Assembly: GCA_019894975.1 (NCBI GenBank)
Contig: JAGXNO010000006.1
Span: 1-64,000 of the forward strand
Direction: 5' to 3'
From: Promethearchaeota archaeon
GTDB lineage: Archaea > Asgardarchaeota > Lokiarchaeia > Sigyniarchaeales > SOKP01
Length of the DNA stretch: 64,000 nucleotides
Each line of letters opens with the position of its first letter. The stretch's first letter is position 1. Of the stretch, positions 8,902 to 17,349 are shown in pieces. Position numbers and translations under genes: made by a program. The notes beneath the pieces were generated by a model. The model ran no database searches and was not told the DNA's origin. It saw only the letters and a list, made by a program, of their open reading frames with translations.

Positions 8902-9369
8902 TTATTTCAAAAACGTTCTCTTTCCTAAATAAATAAAAAGCTCTGCTAACTCAAAGATTGTTAAAGGCATTATCATATTAGCCATATCAGTACGAAGTTC
9001 TTCCTTATCTCTGCCGGAAAGGATTAGAGTCCTTATATCTTCAACATAATCATCCATGTTCAAGAATAATATTTCGATTTTATCCACTCCCGTTAGTTCT
9101 TGAATATCCTTATCTAAATGTTCCTCAACATCATTAAGTAGACCTAACTTCAGTTTAGGGCTAATGCCATATCTCATAATAAGCTTGTTCATTTCCTCTA
9201 TAATAATGTTCAAAGATAGATTCCAATCTGCATTTTCCTTATATTTTGGAATTAGAATTTCACTAATTATAATCTCAAAAAGAGTTGTTGGAGCTTTTTT
9301 GTCAAAATCTACTTCTGTGCCCGTACTTAATTTTATCCTTATGGTATCTTCACTCATACCCATTCTCAA
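8902..9369 (-). CDS. Hypothetical acidic protein
   Basis: 155 residues, unrecognised. The first 60 residues look like a beta-rich segment (TIRIKLSTGTEVDFD) followed by amphipathic helices; a later stretch ends with MPLTIFELAELFIYLGKRTF. No transmembrane segment or metal-binding motif. Three closely spaced methionines (MRMGM) make the exact start uncertain; the third, followed by SEDT, is plausible. It reads as a genuine gene because codon use and length resemble its neighbours and no other frame is open here. Confidence 0.6.
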   Translation of the reverse strand: MRMGMSEDTIRIKLSTGTEVDFDKKAPTTLFEIIISEILIPKYKENADWNLSLNIIIEEMNKLIMRYGISPKLKLGLLNDVEEHLDKDIQELTGVDKIEILFLNMDDYVEDIRTLILSGRDKEELRTDMANMIMPLTIFELAELFIYLGKRTFLK

Positions 9370-9973
9370 CTTGATTCTAAAATTATGATAATCTCTTAAT
9401 AATTAATGAATTACGATTTAATAAATATTTTTAGTCAGCACAATATTCATTAATGGGGGAAGCCATTTCTAGTATCTCACATCAGTTTCAAGAATTCTTT
9501 TCCAAGAAAGACAATATCTTCTATAGTTTGATTTTAGTATAGGACTTAATAACTTCGAGTAAGTATGGTAGAAAAAGCAAAAAATCGGAAACCATGAATC
9601 TTAAAATTTAAAAAAGAGGAGACGTATTTTTTATTTATCTAATAACAGGGTTAAGGGTTGAGGTATTTAGCCGATTGCTCGACTTTAGGTATAAGAATAT
9701 ATTGTCGTTTCATGGTGTTCCGATCTTTTATTTTAACAATATATGTTGAATTTTTCTACTATTTAAAAATTTCCTTTTTTTCTTATGACAAAAGTGAAAT
9801 GGATCTTAGATCACTCGTTATGAGTTTTACAAAGATATTACCTCTCTAAATCTCTAAACCGTTAAAAAATTAAACAATTATTATGAATAAATTCTACATT
9901 TAAGAAAAGATTTAAATTAAATTAGAGTCTATTTCTATATTAATCCAATTCTTATGAGGAACTAAGAGCCAAA
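9370..9973. other. Intergenic region, 604 bases, no supported gene
   Basis: The longest stretch without a convincing gene. A TTG-initiated frame at 9658-9849 would give 63 residues, rich in Phe and Ile with Cys, Arg and no domain; I reject it. A purine run AAAAAAGAGGAGACG lies near 9609-9623. A transcribed non-coding RNA cannot be excluded, but I found no stem strong enough to name one. Confidence 0.4.
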
Positions 9974-10356
9974 ATGGACAATTGTAAGTATTGTGGTCAA
10001 GAACTTCAAGCAAATTGGATTGTGTGTCCTCATTGTAGAACACGGATTTTTGATGAGCGTTATAAACCTAATGATACTCTTTACTTAACACATGATGGAG
10101 ATCCTGATAAAAATATAGGTGGAATTTTGTTGATAGTTGGAGTTCCCTTGTTCTTATTCTCTTTAATCATGCTCATCAGTAATTTATATTGGATGTCATA
10201 TCACTTTCTCAATATGGTAATAGAGGTTTATATGACATAACTGTAGCAATTTCGGGGGGATTATTAATCATTAGTGTAATTATTATATTTTTTGGAATTT
10301 ATTTGAAATTAAAATACAAAAAGGCTACAACCAGATCTAAAATCCGATCCCTCTAA
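9974..10356 (+). pseudogene. Zinc-ribbon membrane protein, apparently frameshifted near 10190
   Basis: The first frame (9974-10240, 88 residues) begins with a zinc ribbon (CKYCGQ and CPHCRTR) and ends in one transmembrane helix (GGILLIVGVPLFLFSLIMLI), then stops after a tail without character. A second frame, open from 10183 to 10356, carries a second good transmembrane helix (SGGLLIISVIIIFFGIYL) and a Lys/Arg-rich end. Joining the two near 10190 by restoring one base gives a protein of about 127 residues with a zinc ribbon and two helices, a common archaeal layout. A GAGG ribosome site (9955-9958) precedes the ATG. Either a real frameshift, an assembly error, or two overlapping genes (a TTG at 10189 could start the second). 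Confidence 0.6.
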
Positions 10357-10394
10357 TTTCATTTAAATAGAAGGATGTAAGTATTAATTAGCAT

Positions 10395-11588
10395 CTATGA
10401 TTTGTTCAATTTAGGGAGATATTTTTCATTCGAGAGTTCTATAAGAGAATTAGTATAATCAATGATTTTTTTTGCGATTTCAGGATTTCGAAGCATTTGA
10501 ACTTCAACTTTTTCTCCCCTATCCCATAAGAGGTATGGAGTATCTTCATTGGGAATTTCCTTCTTAATTTCTTTGATCCAAGCATCAGGCAGCTCATTTT
10601 CTATCTCTACTTCAAGCATTTTAGCTAAAAAGATAGTCCAGGCTCTTGGAACAACAGATAGTAAATATCCTCCTCCCCCAAATGCAATCCATTTATCTTG
10701 ACAATAATCCTTAGCACTCGTCTTCATAGTCTGGGCTATATCTCGGTAAACCGATAAAGAAAAACCCATCTGTGTCAAGGGGTCGTCAAAATATGTATCA
10801 ACACCCAACTGAGTTATTAAAACATCAGGTGCATACGCTTCTAATAATTTTGGTACTGTTCTCCTAAATAATTTGATAAAAGATTTATTATTGGTTCCTG
10901 GAATAAGAGGAAAATTAATCGAATATCCCTTTCCTTCGCCCTCTCCTGTTTCATTTACAAATCCTGTGCCTGGAAAGAGAAATCTTCCATCTTCATGAAA
11001 CGATATAGTTAAAACGTTAGGATCATCATAAAATAACCATTGAACACCATCACCATGATGACAATCGATATCAACATACGCGATTTTCATATCTCTTTTA
11101 AGAGTTTTTAAATGATGGATAGCCACAGCAATATCATTAAATATGCAAAAACCTGAGGCTTTCTCTCTCGTTGCATGATGAAGCCCACCAGCAGGATTAA
11201 ATGCTATTTTAATCTCTTCTTCATTCCATACTTTATCTGCGGTAATAATACTTCCTCCGGATATTAGAGCAGAAGCTTCATACATTCCTTTGAAAATCGG
11301 ATTATCTCCCGGTCCCAGCCCATAGAGATACGGAGATATTGATCTATCGTTGGGATTTTTACCTAACTTCTCTACAACATCAATATACGTAGGTGAATGA
11401 ACTCTTTCTAACTCTTCTCTGGTCGCCATTCGAGGCTCTAGAAGCTCCAATCTTTCGTTTTCCAATAACTTGAGCTTTTCCATAAGACTATAAGTCAATT
11501 TAAGTCTTAAAGGTCTCAAGGGATGATCTTTCCCGAAATTGTATTTTTGATAGTCTTCGGTATAAATTAGTCCAACTTTATCCACCAT
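10395..11588 (-). CDS. AcuC/class I histone deacetylase-family protein
   Basis: A zinc-dependent deacetylase of the arginase/deacetylase fold. Visible active-site elements are GGLHHA (about residue 136), DIDCHHGDG (about 173-181, the zinc Asp and catalytic His pair), LGVDTYFDDPL (about 262, second zinc Asp), and GGGGY (about 301, the transition-state Tyr). Length of 397 suits AcuC-like archaeal and bacterial members. Substrates could be acetylated proteins such as acetyl-CoA synthetase, polyamines, or DNA-binding proteins; sequence does not say. It is a single gene, convergent with the zinc-ribbon gene and divergent from the next. Confidence 0.9.
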   Translation of the reverse strand: MVDKVGLIYTEDYQKYNFGKDHPLRPLRLKLTYSLMEKLKLLENERLELLEPRMATREELERVHSPTYIDVVEKLGKNPNDRSISPYLYGLGPGDNPIFKGMYEASALISGGSIITADKVWNEEEIKIAFNPAGGLHHATREKASGFCIFNDIAVAIHHLKTLKRDMKIAYVDIDCHHGDGVQWLFYDDPNVLTISFHEDGRFLFPGTGFVNETGEGEGKGYSINFPLIPGTNNKSFIKLFRRTVPKLLEAYAPDVLITQLGVDTYFDDPLTQMGFSLSVYRDIAQTMKTSAKDYCQDKWIAFGGGGYLLSVVPRAWTIFLAKMLEVEIENELPDAWIKEIKKEIPNEDTPYLLWDRGEKVEVQMLRNPEIAKKIIDYTNSLIELSNEKYLPKLNKS

Positions 11589-11785
11589 GATAGTAAGTAA
11601 AATTATGATTACTATAAATTTTTTTTACATATTTTATAAGACTCAGTTTCGATATTCATTTATCTCTCTGGAAACTTTGAGAAAAAAATAGTAATATATA
11701 AGAGAACTTGTATTATCAAAATAGCATAGGAAAAAATAAATATGTAAAATATAGTTCATACAAAATTATTTTATTACTCTGAAGA

Positions 11786-12340
11786 ATGAGCGTCACCTTT
11801 CGAAAATTTATAACTCGGGTTGGACAAGAGTCTGAATTTAAACCTCTTAAGAATCAGCTACTCAATTACTTGAAAAAAGAAAGCGAAAACAAGTATAAAA
11901 ATTATCCGAGATTATTAAAACTCATGAAAGATTATTGGCCTCAATATAAAGACCGATCGCGTATATCTCATCTTTTAACTGAACACCATGAGGAAATTTT
12001 TACATTCTATTTGAATAGCTTTTTTCACTTTCGAAAACGAGGGCTTTCATATGAAGATCCAGAAGCACCTACCCCCGTTGATTTTAAATTAGTGTTTAAA
12101 TATCATTATAACTCGGAAGAAATCAAGGTGGTTGAAGATGTAATGAAAGAGTTAAAAATTGAAGCTAATACCGAATCAATTCTCAAACGAGTTTTTATTT
12201 TTGCGGTAAGTTCATTTGGGTATATGGTAGAACAAATTTTTGGAAGACCATTTGCCTTTCAATTTTTTGATATAACCGCAAATCCTCTTCCTAATGACGA
12301 ATGTGAAGTAGTGGCTATAATCTCAGGTAGAGAGCAATAA
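11786..12340 (+). CDS. Hypothetical protein
   Basis: 184 residues without recognisable motifs. The first half is basic (many Lys, Tyr and Arg, such as KDYWPQYKDRSR), while the second half has the mixed alternation of an alpha/beta domain and the conspicuous FGRPFAFQFFDITANP. No signal, membrane helix or metal-binding cysteines. The ATG at 11786 follows a long AT-rich leader. It converges on the PDCD5 gene with an 11-base gap. I do not recognise it. Confidence 0.6.
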   Translation: MSVTFRKFITRVGQESEFKPLKNQLLNYLKKESENKYKNYPRLLKLMKDYWPQYKDRSRISHLLTEHHEEIFTFYLNSFFHFRKRGLSYEDPEAPTPVDFKLVFKYHYNSEEIKVVEDVMKELKIEANTESILKRVFIFAVSSFGYMVEQIFGRPFAFQFFDITANPLPNDECEVVAIISGREQ

Positions 12341-12351
12341 TAATTGTATTT

Positions 12352-12771
12352 TTATTTTGTCAAAAATGAACCTAAATCCATCATCTCATCACCACGTTGG
12401 ACTTGAATCTTACTTCTTATCCCTTTAGCTTTACGCTCAAGATATATAATAGCATCAAGAGGAATCTGTTTTGGAACACCGCCTCTTTGTTGAATGATTG
12501 CTAATAAATAGTCTATACTTTGAATTACTTCTGGATTTATTAATTCATTATATATTGCTCTATATACATTTGGTTCTTTACCTTTTATACTATTCAAATA
12601 GTTATAAGCTTCTGGAGCTAATACTATTTTAAGCACGTATTCAACTTTATCCGTAATCGAAACAACCCTTTCCTTTACAAGCTCTTGTTGTTTTTTAGCA
12701 TCCATTATAGCTTTCATTTTTTTCATGCGTATTTTGTCTAGCTCGTGTTGTTCTTTATCGCTTTCATTCAT
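12352..12771 (-). CDS. PDCD5-family DNA-binding protein
   Basis: 139 residues, close to the family norm (archaeal PDCD5/MTH1615-type). It starts with a charged helix (ELDKIRMKKMKAIMDAKKQQE), then a three-helix core including LAPEAYNYLNSIKGKEPNVYRAIYNELI, and ends with the family-typical basic tail around SKIQVQRGDE. Archaeal members bind nucleic acid; the human relative acts in apoptosis and prefoldin/TRiC contexts. It lies just downstream (minus strand) of tRNA-Tyr and shares no operon with it. Confidence 0.85.
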   Translation of the reverse strand: MNESDKEQHELDKIRMKKMKAIMDAKKQQELVKERVVSITDKVEYVLKIVLAPEAYNYLNSIKGKEPNVYRAIYNELINPEVIQSIDYLLAIIQQRGGVPKQIPLDAIIYLERKAKGIRSKIQVQRGDEMMDLGSFLTK

Positions 12772-12925
12772 ATAGGTGATAATCTCCTTTGACCTTATCG
12801 TTTGATATAATAGTTTTGTAATTTCTTCAAATACTTAACGTCTTAATTTGATCAATGGCGCTTAGAATAATAATTTTGTGAAGAACTAATGCTAACTTCT
12901 TATAACTGATCTATGATTTATTTAG

Positions 12926-12931
12926 AAAAAA
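12926..12931 (-). terminator. Oligo-T terminator of tRNA-Tyr
   Basis: On the minus strand the encoded CCA end of the tRNA is followed at once by six T residues, the usual archaeal stop signal for RNA polymerase. Confidence 0.5.
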
Positions 12932-12948
12932 TGGTCCCTCCCCCCGGA

Positions 12949-12977
12949 ATCTGGTTGGACCTGACCTAGATCCATAT
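12949..12977 (-). other. Putative second tRNA intron in the T loop (site 56/57 to 59/60)
   Basis: 29 extra bases lie inside the T loop, between a perfect 5-bp T stem. Boundaries are ambiguous by up to three bases because bases repeat at the ends; the mature loop would be CTCGAAT or CTCGATT. The insert can form an internal stem (ATCT/AGAT plus GGT/ACC). A clear bulge-helix-bulge could not be confirmed by hand. Confidence 0.65.
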
Positions 12978-12999
12978 TTCGAGCCGGGGACCGCTCGGT

Positions 13000-13048
13000 A
13001 ACGGCTGACGTAACTTCATTAGCTACAAGCTTTAGTACGCGATTTTAT
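13000..13048 (-). other. Canonical 37/38 intron of tRNA-Tyr
   Basis: 49 bases between G37 and A38. The 5' exon piece CGGCTG can pair with CAGCCG near the intron's 3' end, as expected of a bulge-helix-bulge substrate for the tRNA splicing endonuclease. Confidence 0.8.
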
Positions 13049-13383
13049 CTACAGCCGAGCACTCTGACCACTGAGTTAGGGAGGGATTGTGTTTTAAAAT
13101 TAAATAATAATATACCTAATTTATTTTTTATGTTTTTAGATTTGGTACCTATACTAACAAAATTTTTTTGAGATTATTTTTGTACCCACAAATATCTTGC
13201 TTTGGTTTAAGAAAACTTCAAATAGGTTTACTTTATAAGAATATTAACCAAAAAATTTCCCAATAAAAAACGCAAAATACTTTTGTTGTGAAAAATTTTT
13301 ATTGATGTAATAAATATTTTTATAAAAAATAAGTACAAATAACTATTACAATTTGAAGTAAATATTTTATTATATCACTATAG

Positions 13384-13902
13384 GTGATTATCATTAGAGA
13401 AGAAACAGATTATACTGAAGCTATCGAATCATATAAAAACGAACCGTCGGTTATTTTAGAACCATGGGGTCGAAGTATTGATCACTTACGCTTAACCATC
13501 ATAGGTAAAAAAGGAACTCCTTATGCAGATGGCAAATTCATTTTTGAAATAAAATTTCCAGACAATTATCCATTCGCTCCCCCATATGCTTATGCTGTTA
13601 CCTTAATGTGGCATCCTAATATTGACAGTTCCATTCCACCTGGTAAGCTTAACATTTGTTTAGATTTAATTAATCCTGACCTGGTGGGTAAAGTTGATGC
13701 TAGCACCGGCGCATCTGGGTGGACTCCAAGTAAAACCTTAACTAATATAATCGAAGCTCTTAAGGGCATGATGTTTTACGAAGCTCCGTTTTTTAATCCA
13801 GGAGACCCCTTAAACCATGAGGCAGGAGAGCAGTATTTTCGAGCCTTGAAGAAGTTCGAAAGTAAAGCATCTGATTGGACTAAGAAGTATGCGATGGATT
13901 AG
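13384..13902 (+). CDS. E2 ubiquitin-conjugating enzyme homologue
   Basis: 172 residues with a complete UBC fold. After an N-terminal helix come the strand-rich LRLTIIG and the FPDNYPFAPP turn, then the HPN motif (77-79) and the catalytic Cys92 in LNICLDLI. WTPS follows near 113, then the long helix LTNIIEALKGMM and a PGDPLNHEAGEQY tail that echoes eukaryotic E2s. It would accept a ubiquitin-like protein from the E1 encoded 1.7 kb away on the other strand and pass it to substrate or E3. The start is GTG directly after a TATA-like stretch (13361-13375), so the transcript is probably almost leaderless. No ubiquitin-like modifier gene is visible nearby. Confidence 0.95.
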   Translation: MIIIREETDYTEAIESYKNEPSVILEPWGRSIDHLRLTIIGKKGTPYADGKFIFEIKFPDNYPFAPPYAYAVTLMWHPNIDSSIPPGKLNICLDLINPDLVGKVDASTGASGWTPSKTLTNIIEALKGMMFYEAPFFNPGDPLNHEAGEQYFRALKKFESKASDWTKKYAMD

Positions 13903-13918
13903 GTAAGGAGCTTAACCC

Positions 13919-13945
13919 TTTTTTTATATTCTATTTTTATTTTTT
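13919..13945 (+). terminator. T-tract terminator after the E2 gene
   Basis: Three T-runs (7, 5 and 6) within about 27 bases directly after the E2 stop codon, a typical archaeal oligo-T termination signal. No hairpin is evident. Confidence 0.4.
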
Positions 13946-14080
13946 AAATTTCAACCTTTATGACTAAAGAAATTTCATAGTTAATATTTTTTTAATTAAT
14001 TAAGCATCCTAAATTCTTATAAACATAGGATACCTATTTTTTTTCAATCAAAGATTATATCATCAAACTACTCTTTAAAT

Positions 14081-14635
14081 ATGAATACTTCAATATTAGA
14101 ACAACTAGGAGAGTTGGAAAGTTACAAAAGTAAAAAAATGACCATATCAGAACGATTCAACTTGGCTTCATTGGATGAAACGATGGATTTAATGCAAGGG
14201 AGACGCGAAATTAATTCTACCCAATTAATTAATGAAGAACCTATTCTATTGCTGATTCTAGCAACTGGTGGGGTACTTCTATTCTCTCACTCTTTTGCTG
14301 ATGAATGGAGATTCGATAGTGAGCTCTTTGGAGTTTTTTTAGCTGCATTAAATTCTATTAGTGACGAAATATTTTCAGAAGGGCTTGATCGAGTCAAGTT
14401 TGGGCAACATACTGTTCTTATGGAATCAATCGCAAATTTTTCAATGTGCTATCTGTATAAAGGGCAAACCTATCTTGCTAAACAAAAATTAACAAATTTT
14501 ACACTTCTTGTCCAAGAGAATGATTCAATAGAAAAAATTCTCGAAAAGTTCGAAAAAACTAGTCAGGTACTTCAATTAAATGACTTTCCTTTTCTTAAAC
14601 CATTAATCACTCAAATTTTTATAGAAAATAATTAA
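14081..14635 (+). CDS. Longin/roadblock-like domain protein
   Basis: 184 residues. After a 55-residue charged lead, the core reads as five-stranded alpha/beta: GGVLLFSHSF, FGVFLAALNSISDEIFS, RVKFGQHTVLMESI, FSMCYLYKGQTYLA, then helices. This succession (self-reporting strand pair, long helix, strand trio) resembles the longin/roadblock-like modules that are abundant in Asgard genomes as partners of small GTPases. No enzymatic motif or membrane helix. No GTPase adjoins it here. The identification is by pattern and is moderate. Confidence 0.55.
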   Translation: MNTSILEQLGELESYKSKKMTISERFNLASLDETMDLMQGRREINSTQLINEEPILLLILATGGVLLFSHSFADEWRFDSELFGVFLAALNSISDEIFSEGLDRVKFGQHTVLMESIANFSMCYLYKGQTYLAKQKLTNFTLLVQENDSIEKILEKFEKTSQVLQLNDFPFLKPLITQIFIENN

Positions 14636-14738
14636 GGAAAGTCAAAGGATCATGTTATATTATCAAGCCATCTTTCTTAAATATATATTCCAAATATTTA
14701 AAATAATAAATGGATTAACCTAAATACTCAACCTTATA

Positions 14739-15620
14739 GTGGTTTCATTGATTAAAAAATCAAAGGGATTAAAGACCAAGTTTATCGACAACACTAAATT
14801 TAAGATTTCTGCCTTTAAAGATGATTTAGCTAAGAGATCTATGAAGATAATCCCGAAAATGTTTAAGGGTATTCAAAAAGCTAGGAGAGATTATAAAGAA
14901 GAGATCAAAGACCTACCTCAAGAACTAAAAACTGCTCCAGAGGAATTTTGGGAAGAAATTGTTAAGGAAGCAAAATCCTTAGGGATTGACTTGATTGGTT
15001 TTGCCCCTATAGATGAAAATTTGATCTTCGAGAAAGATTATACTGGCAGTATTGAGTTACTCTATGAAAATGGCATTGTATTAGGGATGGAAATGGATTA
15101 TGATGCCATTAGCACAGCACCTAATCCTCCTGCGGGTTTGGAATCTCTAAGAATCTATGCTGAATTAGGAGAGGCCACAAATAAACTTGCAGATTTCATT
15201 CGGTCTAAAGGATATAGAGTTATTGCGTGCCATCCTTTAGGTGGTCCAATTCTTTATCCTGCTATGGCAGTTAAGGCAAAATTAGGTAAAATAGGAAGTC
15301 AAGGGCTCTTGATCACTAAAAAATTTGGTCCAAGGCAAAGATTATCATTAATATCTATTAATGCCAGACCACTTCCAGAAATAAACCAAGAAGAATTTGA
15401 GATTTCAGAGTTTTGTAAGAAATGTAGAAGGTGCATTAATTTTTGCCCTGTTAATGCTATTTTAGATGAACCTGTGGTTAATGAAAATGGAACTATTACA
15501 CGAATAGATAGTGAAAAATGTTTTGAATATTTCTATGAAACAACCGGCTGTTCTGTGTGTATAGAAAAATGTCCTTTTCACAAAGTAGGGTATAAAGTGT
15601 TGTTTTATAGGCGGATATAA
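14739..15620 (+). CDS. QueG/reductive-dehalogenase-like iron-sulfur protein
   Basis: 293 residues. The middle (100-215) resembles the cobalamin-dependent epoxyqueuosine reductase/reductive dehalogenase fold (GSIELLYENGIVLG, LGKIGSQGLLITKKFGPRQRLSLI). The end carries CKKCRRCINFCP (from about 226) and CSVCIEKCPF, two 4Fe-4S sets spaced as in QueG and RdhA. A Lys/Arg-rich 55-residue N-terminal extension precedes the domain. The start is GTG at 14739. It could reduce tRNA queuosine or an organic substrate; archaeosine chemistry would not need QueG, so the role is open. It converges with the E1 gene, 8 bases apart. Confidence 0.75.
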   Translation: MVSLIKKSKGLKTKFIDNTKFKISAFKDDLAKRSMKIIPKMFKGIQKARRDYKEEIKDLPQELKTAPEEFWEEIVKEAKSLGIDLIGFAPIDENLIFEKDYTGSIELLYENGIVLGMEMDYDAISTAPNPPAGLESLRIYAELGEATNKLADFIRSKGYRVIACHPLGGPILYPAMAVKAKLGKIGSQGLLITKKFGPRQRLSLISINARPLPEINQEEFEISEFCKKCRRCINFCPVNAILDEPVVNENGTITRIDSEKCFEYFYETTGCSVCIEKCPFHKVGYKVLFYRRI

Positions 15621-15628
15621 AAATCTAC

Positions 15629-17227
15629 CTACATAAACGCGATAACCACGTTATACTTTTTTATTTCTGATTCTGCTAATGCTGTTCCTAATGGGCTCAA
15701 AGTAATAACATCATTACTTTTTATTTTTAGAGCAGTCAGTTTTATATCTGGGTCTTTCAATGATGGCATATATGGATTCCAATAGATTTCCTTAGTCATT
15801 GGGTTTGTGATCATCCACAGTTCTGAATCTAGCTTATGTCCTGATATCTCCATTGCCTGAAATATGTAAGCTACATTTGCATCAAAAGGAACTACAATTT
15901 GAACATTTTCTTCTCCCTCTATTTTCCCACAAGCAAGGCAATCCTCTCTTTTTAGAATATTTAAGTGATCAAATTGACCATAAATACCATTATAATTGAC
16001 GTATGAAGGATCCATCGGAGCACCTATATTTCTTCCATTAACTCTAAATAGAAGTTTTAAGGCTTCCTGAGATTCAATGCTAGAGATAACAGAACTAACT
16101 GTTTGTATAGCTGCAATTTTATTCCCTAAAATATTTTCCATTTCCTCAAATTTATAATCTGGACCGAATGTTTCTCTTATGTTTTTCTTCCAATCTTCAA
16201 TTTGGTCATCAGTTAAAGTTTCTCGTTCTTCAATAGGAATGTTTTCATCAAATACTCTTTCTCTTAATTTTTCTAATTCAATTTGGGCTATTCCTTTTAA
16301 CTTAAGTACTTCATCATTTAAATTAAGATCCGGTTTATGTCCATATTTTTTTTCAAATTCCACTTCAGCCTTAATAACGCAATGATTTCTGTTGCGAGGT
16401 AGTCCTTTTAAAGTGCATGCAGCGACTAATTTATCATCAGCAGGAGGAATTGGAACCAAACACCTGTAGCAAGGCGTTTGATCTAAAATTTCAGGTGCAA
16501 ATTTCCAATCAAATACCATTTCAATTTCCTTTCTAATTTTGTTTACTATTGGATCCATTCTTGCACTCTTAATTCGATCAATTTCTTCTTCTAATAACTC
16601 AATTTCTCTTTGAGCTCTAAAATAATCAGGATATTCATTGTCTGATAACTCCCATAATCTTGCTTCTACTAAATTTTCGATTTCAATATCTTTTTTTTTA
16701 TATCTTAAGCCTGCACCTTCAGGAATTACGACTTGTACATGCCCTTCAAAACCAAGTGTTCCACCCTCAACCATGGGTTTTTTCATTCTAAGGCAAATTT
16801 TATTCAAATCTAATCTGGCGTTAAAATTGTCTAAAGCCGCGACAACTACATCTGATTCTTCATATACCGACATAGGTAACTTTTGGAGCTTTTCAAAGTA
16901 AAAATCGATATTTAAATAGGGATTCATTTCTTTTAATCGTTCTGCTGCAACTTCTGCTTTTGGACGTCCCTCATCTCCCGGGCGAAATAACATTTGGCGA
17001 GATAAATTAGAAGTTTCAATGGTATCAAGATCCACTAATATTAATTTGCCTATACCCATGAGAGCGAAATCTTTTGCAATCTCGCAACCTAATGCACCAA
17101 CACCAATAATCAATATACACCCTTTATCAACAACTTCCTGATCCCATCCATCAATCAGCTGTTGTCGAGCATACATACGTGCTTTAACAATATCTTCAAT
17201 CTTTTCGGTCATACTAAAAATCCTCAT
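15629..17227 (-). CDS. E1 ubiquitin-activating enzyme homologue (UBA2/UBA3-like)
   Basis: 532 residues in one chain. The adenylation domain has the nucleotide loop GVGALG (42-47), VDLD then NLSRQ, and the zinc site CYRC (253-256) with a partner CLAC near residue 435. Cys271 in AACTLKG is the likely catalytic cysteine, in the position of the UBA2/UBA3 ECT motif, with a second conserved Cys283. The C-terminal 95 residues look like a ubiquitin-fold domain that would bind the E2. The better start may be ATG at 17212 (MTEK), 9 bases after GAGG. It would activate a ubiquitin-like protein for the nearby E2. The one-chain zinc and ubiquitin-fold architecture is the eukaryotic heterodimer catalytic-subunit type rather than the MoeB/ThiF type. 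Confidence 0.92.
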   Translation of the reverse strand: MRIFSMTEKIEDIVKARMYARQQLIDGWDQEVVDKGCILIIGVGALGCEIAKDFALMGIGKLILVDLDTIETSNLSRQMLFRPGDEGRPKAEVAAERLKEMNPYLNIDFYFEKLQKLPMSVYEESDVVVAALDNFNARLDLNKICLRMKKPMVEGGTLGFEGHVQVVIPEGAGLRYKKKDIEIENLVEARLWELSDNEYPDYFRAQREIELLEEEIDRIKSARMDPIVNKIRKEIEMVFDWKFAPEILDQTPCYRCLVPIPPADDKLVAACTLKGLPRNRNHCVIKAEVEFEKKYGHKPDLNLNDEVLKLKGIAQIELEKLRERVFDENIPIEERETLTDDQIEDWKKNIRETFGPDYKFEEMENILGNKIAAIQTVSSVISSIESQEALKLLFRVNGRNIGAPMDPSYVNYNGIYGQFDHLNILKREDCLACGKIEGEENVQIVVPFDANVAYIFQAMEISGHKLDSELWMITNPMTKEIYWNPYMPSLKDPDIKLTALKIKSNDVITLSPLGTALAESEIKKYNVVIAFM

Positions 17228-17349
17228 TTTATCTAAATATATTATTATAATTTAATCATCCAAATATAAACTCTTTCAGTTGTTTAATTAAAGTATAAGG
17301 AATCAGTAAAAATATAATATAATATAGAATAAGAGAAAAATCACAATTC

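Larger units (their letters stand above)
12932..13085 (-). tRNA. tRNA-Tyr (GTA), two introns, CCA encoded
   Basis: Acceptor stem CCCTCCC pairs perfectly with GGGAGGG, with discriminator A and an encoded CCA at 12932-12934. C1-G72 plus A73 matches archaeal and eukaryotic tRNA-Tyr identity. D stem ACTC/GAGT, then anticodon stem CTCGG/CCGAG enclosing loop CTGTAG-A with anticodon GTA at 13050-13052. The anticodon loop is broken by about 49 bases after G37 (canonical 37/38 site). The T stem CCCGG/CCGGG encloses not 7 but 36 bases, which I read as a second intron of about 29 bases in the T loop. Removing both gives a 76-base mature tRNA. The second intron is an inference from folding by eye. Confidence 0.88.

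Noticed and set aside
9658-9849. Open frame of 63 residues with a TTG start
   Set aside because: No domain, weak start, unusual composition and no ribosome site; lies in a spacer with no supporting context.
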